From Streptomyces xinghaiensis S187 (GTDB taxonomy: Bacteria; Actinomycetota; Actinomycetes; Streptomycetales; Streptomycetaceae), in the NCBI RefSeq assembly GCF_000220705.2, contig NZ_CP023202.1, forward strand, positions 5,672,501 through 5,736,500: a stretch of DNA of 64,000 bases, given 5' to 3'. Shown in pieces: positions 33,720 to 42,288 of the stretch. Position 1 is the stretch's first letter. The number at the start of each line of letters is the position of its first letter. The notes beneath the pieces were generated by a model. That model saw nothing but the letters and a program-made list of their open reading frames with translations. It did no database searches and was not told where the DNA came from. The position numbers and the translations under genes were made by a program.

Positions 33720-34490
33720 ATGACCCTGGCGGTCCGAGTCATCCCCTGCCTGGACGTGGACGGCGGCCGGGTCGTGAAGGGCGTCAACTTCCAGAATCTG
33801 CGCGACGCGGGCGACCCGGTCGAGATGGCCAAGCTGTACGACGCCGAGGGCGCCGACGAGCTGACCTTCCTCGACATCACCGCTTCCTCCGGCGACCGGG
33901 AGACCACCTACGACGTGGTGCGGCGCACCGCCGAGCAGGTCTTCATCCCGCTCACCGTCGGCGGCGGCGTCCGCTCCACGGAGGACGTCGACAAGCTGCT
34001 GCGCGCCGGTGCGGACAAGGTCGGCGTCAACACGGCGGCCATCGCCCGCCCCGAACTGATCCGCGAGATCTCCGAGCGCTTCGGCAGCCAGGTGCTGGTC
34101 CTCTCCGTCGACGCCCGCCGCTGCCCGGAGGGCACCACCACGGCCTCCGGCTACGAGGTCACCACCCACGGCGGGCGGCGCGGCACGGGCATCGACGCCG
34201 TCGAATGGGCCCACCGCGCTGCCGGGCTGGGCGCCGGGGAGATCCTGCTCAACTCGATGGACGCCGACGGCACCAAGGACGGCTACGACACCGAGATGAT
34301 CAAGGCGGTGCGGGCCGAGGTCACCATCCCCGTGATCGCCTCCGGCGGCGCGGGCAAGCTGTCCGATTTCGCCCCGGCGGTCACCGCCGGCGCGGACGCG
34401 GTCCTCGCCGCCTCGGTCTTCCACTTCGGCGACCTCCGCATCGGCGAGGTCAAGCGTGCCCTGCGCGAGGCGGGCCACCCGGTCCGCTGA
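33720..34490 (+). CDS. hisF: Imidazole glycerol phosphate synthase, cyclase subunit
   Basis: A 256-residue (βα)8 barrel that joins PRFAR with ammonia from HisH to form IGP and AICAR. Motifs: VIPCLDVDGGRVVKGVNF with the catalytic Asp12, LTVGGGVRS, GADKVGVNTAA, and ILLNSMDADGTKDGYD with the second catalytic Asp, and IPVIASGGAGK. The ATG has GAAGAGGAG about 12 nt upstream. It is the last gene of this his block; hisI is 10 kb further right. Confidence 0.97.
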   Translation: MTLAVRVIPCLDVDGGRVVKGVNFQNLRDAGDPVEMAKLYDAEGADELTFLDITASSGDRETTYDVVRRTAEQVFIPLTVGGGVRSTEDVDKLLRAGADKVGVNTAAIARPELIREISERFGSQVLVLSVDARRCPEGTTTASGYEVTTHGGRRGTGIDAVEWAHRAAGLGAGEILLNSMDADGTKDGYDTEMIKAVRAEVTIPVIASGGAGKLSDFAPAVTAGADAVLAASVFHFGDLRIGEVKRALREAGHPVR

Positions 34491-34682
34491 GGGGGCGGCG
34501 GGCCGGCGCACCGGCCCGCCGGCATGGAGCCCGACCGGCACGGCCCTTGCCGGTCCGGGTGGGGGCTGCGGCGCGGGACGAGGGCCCCGGAAGGGAGCGG
34601 CGGCGGGCTTGCGGCCCGGCGGCCGTCGCCGCGGGCCGCCGGATGCGGTCACGGGGCGTACCCCTGGGCCCCGGCCGCTCGA

Positions 34683-35168
34683 TCATGGCGGGCACAGGTG
34701 GTCGGACTCCGGGGCCCCGTAACGGCGGTGCAGTGCGCGGAGCGCGTCCAGCTTCGCGTTGAACTCCGGGTCGGAGGACGAGCCGCCGTACGGCAGTCGC
34801 AGGAGCCGCTTGCGTCCGTCGCGCAGCACCAGGCCGACGCGGCGGGTCTCCTCGTGGCGGTGGGCGTCCGCGGACCGGATCCGTATCCGCAGATCGGCGA
34901 TGTCGCGCCACGGTACGCTCCGGCGGCGCAGCAGCGTCCGGATGTGCAGGCCGTACGGGTCACCGCGCACCTCGGCGGTGACCCAGCGCACCGAGGCGGA
35001 GCCCACCACCGCGAAGAACAGGCCGATGCCCAGCCAGATGTCCAGCAGTGTGCCCCGGGAGGCCGCACGCGCCACGGCCAGGAGCGCCCCGGCCACCCCG
35101 AGGCCGAGGAAGAACCCCAGGGCGCCGCGGTAGGGGGAACGGCAGATCACTTCCGGTGCACTGGTCAT
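34683..35168 (-). CDS. PH-domain-like membrane protein
   Basis: A 161-residue protein with two transmembrane segments (about 17–36 and 43–61) followed by a bacterial PH-like domain: WVTAEVRGDPYGLHIRTLLRRRSVPWRDIADLRIR. Such proteins are common in actinobacteria, and their role is unknown. ATG at 35168 selected because the protein then starts MTSAPEVICRSPYRG just before the first helix. It marks the left border of the accessory stretch between hisF and hisI. The 192 bp between it and hisF hold no gene. Confidence 0.72.
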   Translation of the reverse strand: MTSAPEVICRSPYRGALGFFLGLGVAGALLAVARAASRGTLLDIWLGIGLFFAVVGSASVRWVTAEVRGDPYGLHIRTLLRRRSVPWRDIADLRIRIRSADAHRHEETRRVGLVLRDGRKRLLRLPYGGSSSDPEFNAKLDALRALHRRYGAPESDHLCPP

Positions 35169-35207
35169 GCGCGGAAGCGTCCCATCCGTGACGCCGGGCA
35201 TTCCTGT

Positions 35208-35250
35208 GGGGGTGCGGCAGTGTTCCGGGCCCGAACACTGCCGCATCCCC
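35208..35250 (-). terminator. 18-bp hairpin downstream of the left DUF4157 gene
   Basis: Positions 35208–35225 pair with 35233–35250 over 18 bp with a single G·U pair and a 7-nt loop. It lies about 100 bp past the end of the leftward DUF4157 gene and before the PH-domain gene, so it most likely terminates the former. Confidence 0.7.
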
Positions 35251-35350
35251 ATGACCGCGTCGCCGTACTCCCGGAGGAAGCCCGTTGACCGGGAGGCGCT
35301 CAGCAGCGGCCGCCCGCACCGCTGTCACCGCTGTTCGGGCACGGGGCGGC

Positions 35351-36541
35351 TCAGGAGGCGTTCGCCGTGCGTCCCGACTGCTGTCCGCGCGTCCGGTCCA
35401 CCAGATGGAGCACCGTGAGCGGCGCGGAGGGGAGCGCGGTCCAGCCCTGCTCGTTCGAGCTGCCCCTGGACAGGTACTTCGCGGCGATGGAAATGACCAC
35501 CAGCGCCTGCTTGTGGCTGAAACCCTCGGCGATTCCGGGGCGCGTGGTGAACTCCGGCAGCTGACCGCCGTAACCGATCTGGGCTTGGCTCGCGGCCCGG
35601 TCCGGAGCGGTGGTGCTCGCGCTGGCGGACCCGCCCCCCGCGCTGCCGTTCGCCTCCATGGCCTCGGCCCGTGCCAGTGAGGTCCCGCGCCAGAGGGTCA
35701 CCTGCTGGTCGGACTGCTGCTCCACCAGACTCGCCACCGTGGACTCGGGCGTTGGCTGCGGCAGCTGTGACTCGAACCTGGTACTGAAGTTGTCGTCGTC
35801 CGAGTCGTAGTTGTCGCTGTCCGGGTCCCGCTCCGTCGGCCCGGTGGCGTGCCGGGCGAGCTGCACGGGAATGCCGGCGTCGGCCGGGGCCTGCCGGGCA
35901 TCCTCCTCCGGTGCGCGCTGGACGTCGGGGAGCGGGGCGGACATCACGCGGGCCGCGTTGGCCTCGGCGGCCCGTTCGAACCGGTCGCCCGGGTCGGACA
36001 CCCGCACCCCGCCGGGCCCGGTCGTGCCGTCCACCGACCCCGAGCGCTGCTGCATCACATGGGTGAGCTCGTGCGCGAGCGTGTGGGGATCGGCGCCGTC
36101 CGGACCGATGGCGATGTCGTTGCCCGAAGTCCACGCCTTGGCGCCGAGCTCGGCCGTGGAGCGCTGGGCCACCGCGTCGGTGTGCACCCTGACGTCGGAG
36201 AAGTCGGCGCCCAGCCTGGTCTCCATCTCGTTGCGGAGCGGCTCGTCCAGCGGCCGCCCGGCCGAACGCAGCACGTCGTGCACCGGGGACCGCTGCACGT
36301 CCGGCTGCTCGGCCCCGTGGCCGCAGCCGGCGCCGTGCTGGTGCCGTTCCTGCTCCGGGAGGTGCCCGGCCCGGCGGAGCATCTGCACGACGCCCGCGTT
36401 TCCGGCACTGCTCTGTAAAGCCGCGATCGTCTGCGGTGACGTGCTGCCGGCGACGGGCTGCGCCACCACGGCCGCCTGCTCCGGCGGGCTCGCCACCCGC
36501 CGTCGAGCGGCGTCCTTCTCCGGCTGCTTCTTCGCGTGCAT
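35351..36541 (-). CDS. DUF4157 (eCIS-associated) protein with ADP-ribosyltransferase-like C-terminus
   Basis: A 396-residue protein. Residues about 38–205 form a DUF4157 domain with the zincin motif HELTH (157–161) in TLAHELTHVMQQ, preceded by a His/Cys-rich HQHGAGCGH. A flexible acidic linker follows (about 205–265). The C-terminal 130 residues contain VTLWRGTS (Arg285), an STT-like element (310–311) and SSNEQGW (361–367), in the order R – S – E expected for ADP-ribosyltransferases. DUF4157 is associated with extracellular contractile injection system cargo; the transferase call is inference. It is divergent from a paralogue at 36775. ATG at 36541 chosen over longer frames that run through the promoter region. 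Confidence 0.78.
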   Translation of the reverse strand: MHAKKQPEKDAARRRVASPPEQAAVVAQPVAGSTSPQTIAALQSSAGNAGVVQMLRRAGHLPEQERHQHGAGCGHGAEQPDVQRSPVHDVLRSAGRPLDEPLRNEMETRLGADFSDVRVHTDAVAQRSTAELGAKAWTSGNDIAIGPDGADPHTLAHELTHVMQQRSGSVDGTTGPGGVRVSDPGDRFERAAEANAARVMSAPLPDVQRAPEEDARQAPADAGIPVQLARHATGPTERDPDSDNYDSDDDNFSTRFESQLPQPTPESTVASLVEQQSDQQVTLWRGTSLARAEAMEANGSAGGGSASASTTAPDRAASQAQIGYGGQLPEFTTRPGIAEGFSHKQALVVISIAAKYLSRGSSNEQGWTALPSAPLTVLHLVDRTRGQQSGRTANAS

Positions 36542-36774
36542 GGGGACCTTTCGTCTGGGCGTCCTCACCTCTTTACACAGGAGAAGGCAGGCGGGAAAGG
36601 CCCGGCCGGACAGCCCAGGGTGCACGACGACCGGTCCCAACAGCGCAGCGGTCACGGCAGGGCGCTCCCATCCGTTCGGAAGGGCAGAGAACTCTTCCCT
36701 TCGGTACCTGGACCCGATGATCATGTCCTGCGTATTCAGAGGGCGTTGGATCCGATCACAGGAAGAGGGGCGCC

Positions 36775-38334
36775 GTGCACGTCCACGCCCATGCCCGACA
36801 GTCCGGCGACCAGGAGCGGCACGCACCGGCGCGTACCCCCGCGGCCGGAGGTGACATGCCCTCCCGCAGCCTGCCCGCGCTGCAGGCCACCGCGGGGAAC
36901 GCGGCCGTCGTACAACTGCTCCGCATGGCCGGGCACCTCACCGGGCAGGAGCGGCACCAGCACGGCGCCGGCTGCGGCCACCGGTCCGAGCAGCCCCGGG
37001 TGCAGCGCTCGGCCGTCCATGACGTGTTGCGTGCCCCCGGCCGGCCTCTCGACGACACCACCCGTGCCGAGATGGAGAGCCGGCTGGACGCGGACTTCTC
37101 CGACGTCCGGGTTCACAACGACAGCACCGCGAAGGCGTCCGCCGCCGAAGTCGGCGCCCGTGCCTACACCTCCGGCAGCCATGTCGTCATCGGTGACGGC
37201 GGCGCGGACAAGCACACCCTCGCGCACGAGCTGACGCATGTCATCCAGCAGCGGCAGGGCCCGGTCGCGGGCACGGACAACGGCGCGGGTGTGAAGGTGT
37301 CGGACCCCTCGGACCGGTTCGAACGCGAGGCGGAGGCCAACGCGACGCGGGTGATGTCGGGTCCGGCGGAGCGGAGGAGCGGCCCGGAACCGGCCGGCGA
37401 GGGCGGTACGGGAGGCGCGGCGACCGCGGATCCGGTGCAGCGTTCGGCACCGGCGATCCAGCGGATGAAACTGGCGCAGGGCAGGATCGCGTTCACCAAC
37501 GTGGCCCTGAAGTACCCGGAGTACATGGACAAAGCCGGCCGGCTCCTCCAGTTGCTCGCCGGACACAGCATGATCAGGAGTTACCTCGGGGAGCGCGACT
37601 GCTCGATCACGCTGGAGAAGCGCACCACGGAGACCCCCGCCGACGTGATCGACAAGGGGGAGGAGGGCGTGTTCGTCAACCTCGCCTCCTACTACTTCGA
37701 GAACTACGACATCGGCTACATCGCCGGGATGCTCTGCCACGAGTTCGGCATCCACCCGCTCGCGGAGAGCATGCCGAACATGGCACGGGAGGAGGAGAGC
37801 TTCCGGGACATGCCCTTCCCCGTGCCCGGCCTGGAGAGCGAGGACAGGGGCGGGCCCGACGGGTTCGTCTCGATGAACTCGGCCAACGCCAAGCAGGCCG
37901 ACCACGTGCTCGGCGCCATCCCCGGCAGCCCCCGCTACACCGTCTACCGGGATCTGGCCCTGGAGATGGCGCAGATGCTGCTGCGGGACGCGGAGACCCG
38001 CGTCCAGGGGGCCAGGGAGCAGGACGTCACGGACCTGCTCGACTGCTTCCTCATGGACGTCGCCTCCATCGCCGCCACCAACGACGACCGCAAGCGCGGG
38101 CTTCCCGTCTTCACCAACCGGGAAGGTGAGGCGGTGCGCCGCGACATCGCGACGGTCTACAACGCCTACAAACAGCGGCTGGCGAACGGTCTGCCGGCCG
38201 ACCGCCAGGGCATCGCCCCGCTGTTCCCGCAGGACAAGACCCCGCAGGCCGTCAAGGCGGACTTCCAGACGCTCATGGCGCGCATCGCGAAGGGCGCGTT
38301 CCGGGCCTGGAGCATCGACAACAGCGAGGGGTGA
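36775..38334 (+). CDS. DUF4157 (eCIS-associated) protein with unknown C-terminal domain
   Basis: A 519-residue protein whose first 200 residues closely match the divergent neighbour: ALQATAGNAAVVQLLRMAGH, HQHGAGCGH, DADFSDVRVH and the zincin motif HELTH (151–155). The remaining 300 residues are unrelated to the neighbour. They include YIAGMLCHEFGIHPLAESM, where HEFGIH (322–327) could bind a metal, and a largely helical C-terminus (DLLDCFLMDVASIAATND). A second catalytic domain is likely, and the protein may be an effector delivered or released with contractile injection particles. GTG start with GGAAGAGGGG upstream. No immunity gene was recognised with certainty; the next gene is a small frameshifted ORF. 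Confidence 0.76.
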   Translation: MHVHAHARQSGDQERHAPARTPAAGGDMPSRSLPALQATAGNAAVVQLLRMAGHLTGQERHQHGAGCGHRSEQPRVQRSAVHDVLRAPGRPLDDTTRAEMESRLDADFSDVRVHNDSTAKASAAEVGARAYTSGSHVVIGDGGADKHTLAHELTHVIQQRQGPVAGTDNGAGVKVSDPSDRFEREAEANATRVMSGPAERRSGPEPAGEGGTGGAATADPVQRSAPAIQRMKLAQGRIAFTNVALKYPEYMDKAGRLLQLLAGHSMIRSYLGERDCSITLEKRTTETPADVIDKGEEGVFVNLASYYFENYDIGYIAGMLCHEFGIHPLAESMPNMAREEESFRDMPFPVPGLESEDRGGPDGFVSMNSANAKQADHVLGAIPGSPRYTVYRDLALEMAQMLLRDAETRVQGAREQDVTDLLDCFLMDVASIAATNDDRKRGLPVFTNREGEAVRRDIATVYNAYKQRLANGLPADRQGIAPLFPQDKTPQAVKADFQTLMARIAKGAFRAWSIDNSEG

Positions 38335-38373
38335 CGCGGGCCGGGAACGGCGGACGCGACGCATGACGGAGAG

Positions 38374-38741
38374 ATGACCGGAGGAGAACGGGTTCGGCAC
38401 GGCAGCCCGCAGCGCTACGCGGAAGCGTTCCTGCGGGCCGCCCGCCCCGCCCTGGAGGACTTCCCGGTCTGCCGGGGCGCGCGGCTGGAGTCACTGGACG
38501 TCGAATACCTGACGGATGACCGGGAGGCGGAGGGCGCCCTCCGCGCCGTGTGCGCGGTGGCCGCCGTCACCTTCCGCGGCCGCCGCTTCTCCTACCGCCG
38601 GGGCATCTGGCCCCGGCCCACCCGGCGTCCACGGCCGCCGCGATCTACGCGACGGTCCTGGAGGAGCGGCTCCTGACCCGACCCCGTCCTCCGCGCGTCT
38701 CCGGGACGGACCCGGCGATCGAACCACCGGTCGAGCTGTGA
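38374..38741 (+). pseudogene. Small gene broken by a probable 1-nt frameshift
   Basis: The first part, from ATG 38374, encodes MTGGERVRHGSPQRYAEAFL and continues to RRFSYRRGIWP with good third-position GC. Near 38611–38620 (ccccggccca) the coding signal moves to another frame, which reads HPASTAAAIYATVLEERLL and ends at 38741. Restoring one base in that C/G run gives a single protein of about 122 residues. Either a recent frameshift or a sequencing error explains this. The protein has no recognised domain; its position directly behind the DUF4157 gene (39 bp) makes an accessory or immunity role possible, but nothing in the sequence proves it. Confidence 0.55.
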
Positions 38742-38814
38742 GGCGGAGGTCCCGGGTGCGGGACTGCCCGCGTCCGCCGCGTTGGGCCGTCACCCCGCCG
38801 ACGGGACGCGAGGC

Positions 38815-39006
38815 TCAGGCGCGCAGGTGCGCCGCCTGCGCGGTGAAGGCCGTCCACGCGTCGGGGGAAACGACCAGCGGGTGCCGTTCGGTGTCCTTGG
38901 AGTCCCGGACCAGGACGTCTTCAGGACGTATGGCGACCTCGACGCAGTTGTCACCCCCGCCGCCGCTGTAGCTGCTCTTGGACCACACCAGTTCAGCCGT
39001 GTTCAC
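38815..39006 (-). CDS. DUF397 domain protein
   Basis: A 63-residue protein, VWSKSSYSGGGGDNCVEVA with VRDSKD, the pattern typical of DUF397. These small proteins are encoded next to XRE regulators throughout Streptomyces, and some act with them as regulatory pairs in development or antibiotic control. The GTG start overlaps the stop of the XRE gene by 4 nt (GTGA), so the two are translationally coupled. Confidence 0.92.
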   Translation of the reverse strand: MNTAELVWSKSSYSGGGGDNCVEVAIRPEDVLVRDSKDTERHPLVVSPDAWTAFTAQAAHLRA

Positions 39007-39929
39007 AACGCTCCTCGCATCCGCTCCAGCAGGCTCGTAGTGGCCTGTCGGCTCAGAGCCTGTGCGCGCATCTTGCCATAGCGCTGAAGCATCGAACTGG
39101 CTACTTTCGGATCGGTGACGAGGGCGCTGTTGTCATGGCCCTCGACGTAGCCGATCCATCGGTTCTCGACCGTCTCCGCCAGATACATCGGCCCTTCGAA
39201 GCCGGAGTGATCCTCCTGCTCAAGCGGCATGACCTGGATCTCCACGTTCCGCAGGCGTCCCTGCCGGAGAAGATGGTCGATAAGTGTCCTCGTGACATCG
39301 ACGCCTCCCAAGCGGCGCGTCAGCAGAGCCTGCTCGATGATGAAGCTGAAGGTCGTGTTCGGCCGTTCGGTGAAGAGCCGCTGTCTGGCCAGCCGGGCTG
39401 CTACCTGACGCTCGAACTGCTCCTCCGTGAGCGGCGGCAGGCGACGTTCGAAGATCTGCCGGATGTACGGCTCGGGCTGCAACAGCCCCGGAACGACCCG
39501 GCACTCATACGCATACAGCGACACCGCCTCCTCCTCGATCCCGGCCCACTGCCGGAACCAGGAGGCGAGCCCCGCCTTGCGGGTGAGGCTGCGGGCCGCC
39601 GCGTCCAGGACGCGGGCGGCTGCCGGGCCCAGAACGGCCTCCGAGCGGTCGATGAGGTTGTGGGGCGGGAACCGCTTGCCCTGCTCGATCTTGGCGATGT
39701 ATGGCTGGGAGTAGCGCACCCGGGGCGCGAACTCCTCCTGCGTCAAACGGGCTTCCTCCCGGAGGGCCTTCAGTACCGCGCCGAAGGTCTTGAGGCTGTC
39801 GGACACCTCGGGCTCACCGTTCGCACAGGCACCGCCGCCACCGCCGCTACCTCCGCGCCCGTTCCCGGCGCCGCCCGTGCCACCCTCGTCTCCGCCGCGC
39901 TTGCCGCCGCCCCCGCTGCCCGCCGCCAT
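39003..39929 (-). CDS. XRE-family regulator with DUF5753-type C-terminal domain
   Basis: A 308-residue protein. Residues 1–40 are Gly-rich. The helix-turn-helix lies at about 46–100 (LKALREEARLTQEEFAPRVRYSQPYIAKIEQGKRF). The remainder carries the DUF5753-type module beginning EEEAVSLYAYECRVVPGLLQ, common to Streptomyces regulators paired with DUF397 proteins. The ATG at 39929 is preferred; an upstream ATG (40028) would place the start inside the divergent promoter region. It is divergent from an anti-sigma-like ATPase gene, the classical triad arrangement. Confidence 0.88.
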   Translation of the reverse strand: MAAGSGGGGKRGGDEGGTGGAGNGRGGSGGGGGACANGEPEVSDSLKTFGAVLKALREEARLTQEEFAPRVRYSQPYIAKIEQGKRFPPHNLIDRSEAVLGPAAARVLDAAARSLTRKAGLASWFRQWAGIEEEAVSLYAYECRVVPGLLQPEPYIRQIFERRLPPLTEEQFERQVAARLARQRLFTERPNTTFSFIIEQALLTRRLGGVDVTRTLIDHLLRQGRLRNVEIQVMPLEQEDHSGFEGPMYLAETVENRWIGYVEGHDNSALVTDPKVASSMLQRYGKMRAQALSRQATTSLLERMRGAL

Positions 39930-40087
39930 CGCAGCCTGCCTTTCCGCCCGCACTCTCGTACCACTTTCGGTGCGCCAATCGTCACGCAGTGACACAGCGG
40001 CGGTCCAGTGAATCGGCTGATACAGCATGAATTTGGGTCAGCGTCGTCCCTGGTCAACTGCCCTGGCAGGCAGGAACGCTGGCCGCC

Positions 40088-40666
40088 ATGACAGCACCAC
40101 GCACCGAAGTCCCCGTCACCGTACGTACGTTCGCGCACCGCTTCTCGTCCACGCGGCGCGGTGCCCGGCTTGCCCGGCTGCTCGCCGGGCATCAGCTCGT
40201 CGACTGGGGACTCCCGCGCGGCACCTGCGCGTTCGACGGCGCGACCCTCGTCATCGCGGAACTCGCGTCGAACGCCGTGCTGCACGGCCTCGTCCCGGGC
40301 CGGGACTGCGCGCTGCGGCTCGCGTACGACACCGGGACCGGCATCCTCCGGATCGAGGTGTCCGACACCCATCCCGGCCGCCCCGCCCGCGTCGAGCCCT
40401 CACCCGTCTACGACCGGGGGCGGGGGCTGGCCCTGGTCGAGGCGATCGCCCTCCGCTGGGGTGTGCAGGACCGGAACGGGCCCGGCAAGACGGTGTGGGC
40501 GGAGTGCGCCATGGCGGCGGCCTGCGAGAACGCGGACCGTCAGAGGGCTGGAAGCACCCCTGTGCGCGCACCCGGACTGAGCCCGGGCGGGCCCGGGCGT
40601 ACTGGTCCGGACGGCGCCGTCCCGGATGCCGTTGGGGAAGAATGGGGCGAGGATCGGCTGATGTGA
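40088..40666 (+). CDS. HATPase_c (RsbW-like) ATP-binding regulatory protein
   Basis: A 192-residue protein. The GHKL ATPase core occupies about residues 15–140, with N-box IAELASNAVLHG, G1-like DTHPGRPARV, and DRGRGLALVEAIALRWG; the C-terminal 45 residues are disordered. Such proteins are single-domain histidine-kinase-like or anti-sigma-factor kinases in Streptomyces. It is divergent from the XRE/DUF397 pair, a recurring triad, and its stop overlaps the start of the next gene by 4 nt. Confidence 0.85.
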   Translation: MTAPRTEVPVTVRTFAHRFSSTRRGARLARLLAGHQLVDWGLPRGTCAFDGATLVIAELASNAVLHGLVPGRDCALRLAYDTGTGILRIEVSDTHPGRPARVEPSPVYDRGRGLALVEAIALRWGVQDRNGPGKTVWAECAMAAACENADRQRAGSTPVRAPGLSPGGPGRTGPDGAVPDAVGEEWGEDRLM

Positions 40667-41394
40667 CGAACACCGGGCCACACCGTGACGGGCAGGGCTC
40701 CCTCGGTGGAAGCGGTGGCACCGCTCGGGCCGGCGGCGCCCAGAGAGTGGAGGCTCTGTCGGACGGCGTCTTCGCCATCGCGATGACGCTCCTGGTACTG
40801 GACATCTCCGTGCCGGCGGGGCTGGACAGCGCGGACTTCCACGAGGCGCTGCTCGATGTGCTGCCGAACATCGCCGCGTACGCGCTCAGCTTTGCCGTCA
40901 TCGCCCAGTTCTGGCGCGATCACCGCAGCATTCTCGGCGCCGCGCCTGCGCCGGACGGCGCGGTCCTCGGTCTGACGCTGGTGGGACTTGCTCTGGTGGC
41001 CCTGCTGCCGTTTCCGACGTCCCTGCTCGCCGAGTACACCGAGCAGGCACTGGCCGTGGCGGTCTACTCGGGGACGGTGGCGGCCGTCAATACCGTTCAT
41101 ACGGCCTTGGTGGCCGCCGTCCGCCGCAGCGAGACGGCCCGGGACCGTGCCCGGGGCCCCGCCGGACCGGCCGACAGGGGCCCGAGGGTCAGGAGGCAGC
41201 GGCTCGCCGTGGACTCGGGGGTCACCGCCGCGGTCTTCGGTGCCGCCGTGCCGCTGGCTTTCGTCTCTCCGGCGGCGGCCATGTGGTCCTGGCTCACCCT
41301 GGTCCCGCTGAACATCGTGATCGGCCGCAGACGACGGCGTACGCAGCAGGAGGCGACGCACCGGGAGCCTGCGGGGAGATCTCCCGAGGCGTGA
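40663..41394 (+). CDS. TMEM175/DUF1211 family potassium channel-like protein
   Basis: A 243-residue membrane protein with the family signature RVEALSDGVFAIAMTLLVLDI in the first helix, followed by QFWRDHR and further hydrophobic segments (about 95–120, 125–145, 185–205, 210–225). Bacterial TMEM175 proteins form tetrameric potassium channels. The hydrophilic stretch around residues 165–180 is Arg-rich. GTG start overlaps the preceding ATP-binding gene by 4 nt, which suggests coupling, although a functional link is unclear. Confidence 0.85.
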   Translation: MTNTGPHRDGQGSLGGSGGTARAGGAQRVEALSDGVFAIAMTLLVLDISVPAGLDSADFHEALLDVLPNIAAYALSFAVIAQFWRDHRSILGAAPAPDGAVLGLTLVGLALVALLPFPTSLLAEYTEQALAVAVYSGTVAAVNTVHTALVAAVRRSETARDRARGPAGPADRGPRVRRQRLAVDSGVTAAVFGAAVPLAFVSPAAAMWSWLTLVPLNIVIGRRRRRTQQEATHREPAGRSPEA

Positions 41395-41517
41395 CACCGG
41401 CGGGATCGGGCCGGTGCCACACCGTCGTCCGGACGACGCGTACAGGCCACACGGCCGACGGCTCCTCGGAGGGCGAGTACGCCTGCCGTGCCGCCGGGGG
41501 CCGGGCCGGGCTCCGGA

Positions 41518-42288
41518 TCAGCCGCCCCGCAGTTCCCGCGCGAGGCCGTCGATCTCCTCCGCGATCCGGCGCTGGAGGCCGCCGCCGAACGTGACGCGGG
41601 TGGCGCCCAGTTCGCCGAGGTCGCGCGGGGTGGGGCCGCCGGGGAGTGCGATCGCGTTGAGCGGGCCGCCGATGCCGGCGGCGAGTTCGGGCAGCAACTC
41701 CGGCGGGGCGAGGATCGGGTAGACGCAGTCCACGCCCGCCTCGCGGTAGAGGCGGCCGCGTTCGATCGCCGCGCCGAGGTCCGGTATCCCGCGGAGGAAG
41801 GTGTCGACACGGGCGTTGAGGAACAGGGCGCCGCCCGCCGCGGCCCGGACCTCCGCGAGCCAGTCCGCGTGCCACCGCGGGTCCGCCAGCTGGTGGTCCG
41901 CCGGACCGGAGTCCTCCAGGTTGCAGCCCACCGCCCCCGCCTCCAGCAGCCGTTCGACCAGTTCGCGGGGCGGCAGCCCGTAGCCGTCCTCGACGTCCGC
42001 CGAGACGGGGACGGAGACGGACCGGACGATCCGCCCGATCGCCGCGAACATCTCCTCCGGCGGCGTGCCGCCGCCGTCCGGATGACCGAGGGCCGCCGAG
42101 ATGCCCGCGCTGGGCGTGGCCAGGGCCGGGAAGCCCGCGGCCTCGAAGGCGCGGGCGCTGACGGCGTCCCACGGGCCGGGGAGGACGAGCGGGGCGGAGG
42201 GCGCCCGGCCGTGGTGGAGGGCGCGGAAGGTCTCGGCCCGCGAAGCGGCTCCGTTGGTGCCGTCGGCGGTGTCGGTCGTGGCAGTCAT
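41518..42288 (-). CDS. Isocitrate lyase/PEP mutase superfamily protein
   Basis: A 256-residue (βα)8-barrel protein: VLPGPWDAVSARAFEAAGFPALATPSAGISAALG, SVPVSADVEDGYG with the metal-binding acidic DVEDG, VGCNLEDSG, and FLNARVDTFL. It matches the short PEP-mutase-like proteins common in actinomycetes; the lyase signature KKCGH is absent, so it is not isocitrate lyase. The substrate is unknown (carboxyphosphonoenolpyruvate-, oxaloacetate- or methylisocitrate-like). ATG at 42288 was preferred to TTG 42306. It is convergent with the TMEM175-like gene. Confidence 0.85.
   Translation of the reverse strand: MTATTDTADGTNGAASRAETFRALHHGRAPSAPLVLPGPWDAVSARAFEAAGFPALATPSAGISAALGHPDGGGTPPEEMFAAIGRIVRSVSVPVSADVEDGYGLPPRELVERLLEAGAVGCNLEDSGPADHQLADPRWHADWLAEVRAAAGGALFLNARVDTFLRGIPDLGAAIERGRLYREAGVDCVYPILAPPELLPELAAGIGGPLNAIALPGGPTPRDLGELGATRVTFGGGLQRRIAEEIDGLARELRGG

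Noticed and set aside
35325..36134. Alternative-frame ORFs inside the left DUF4157 gene
   Set aside because: They overlap the DUF4157 frame, which contains a complete and conserved HELTH domain.
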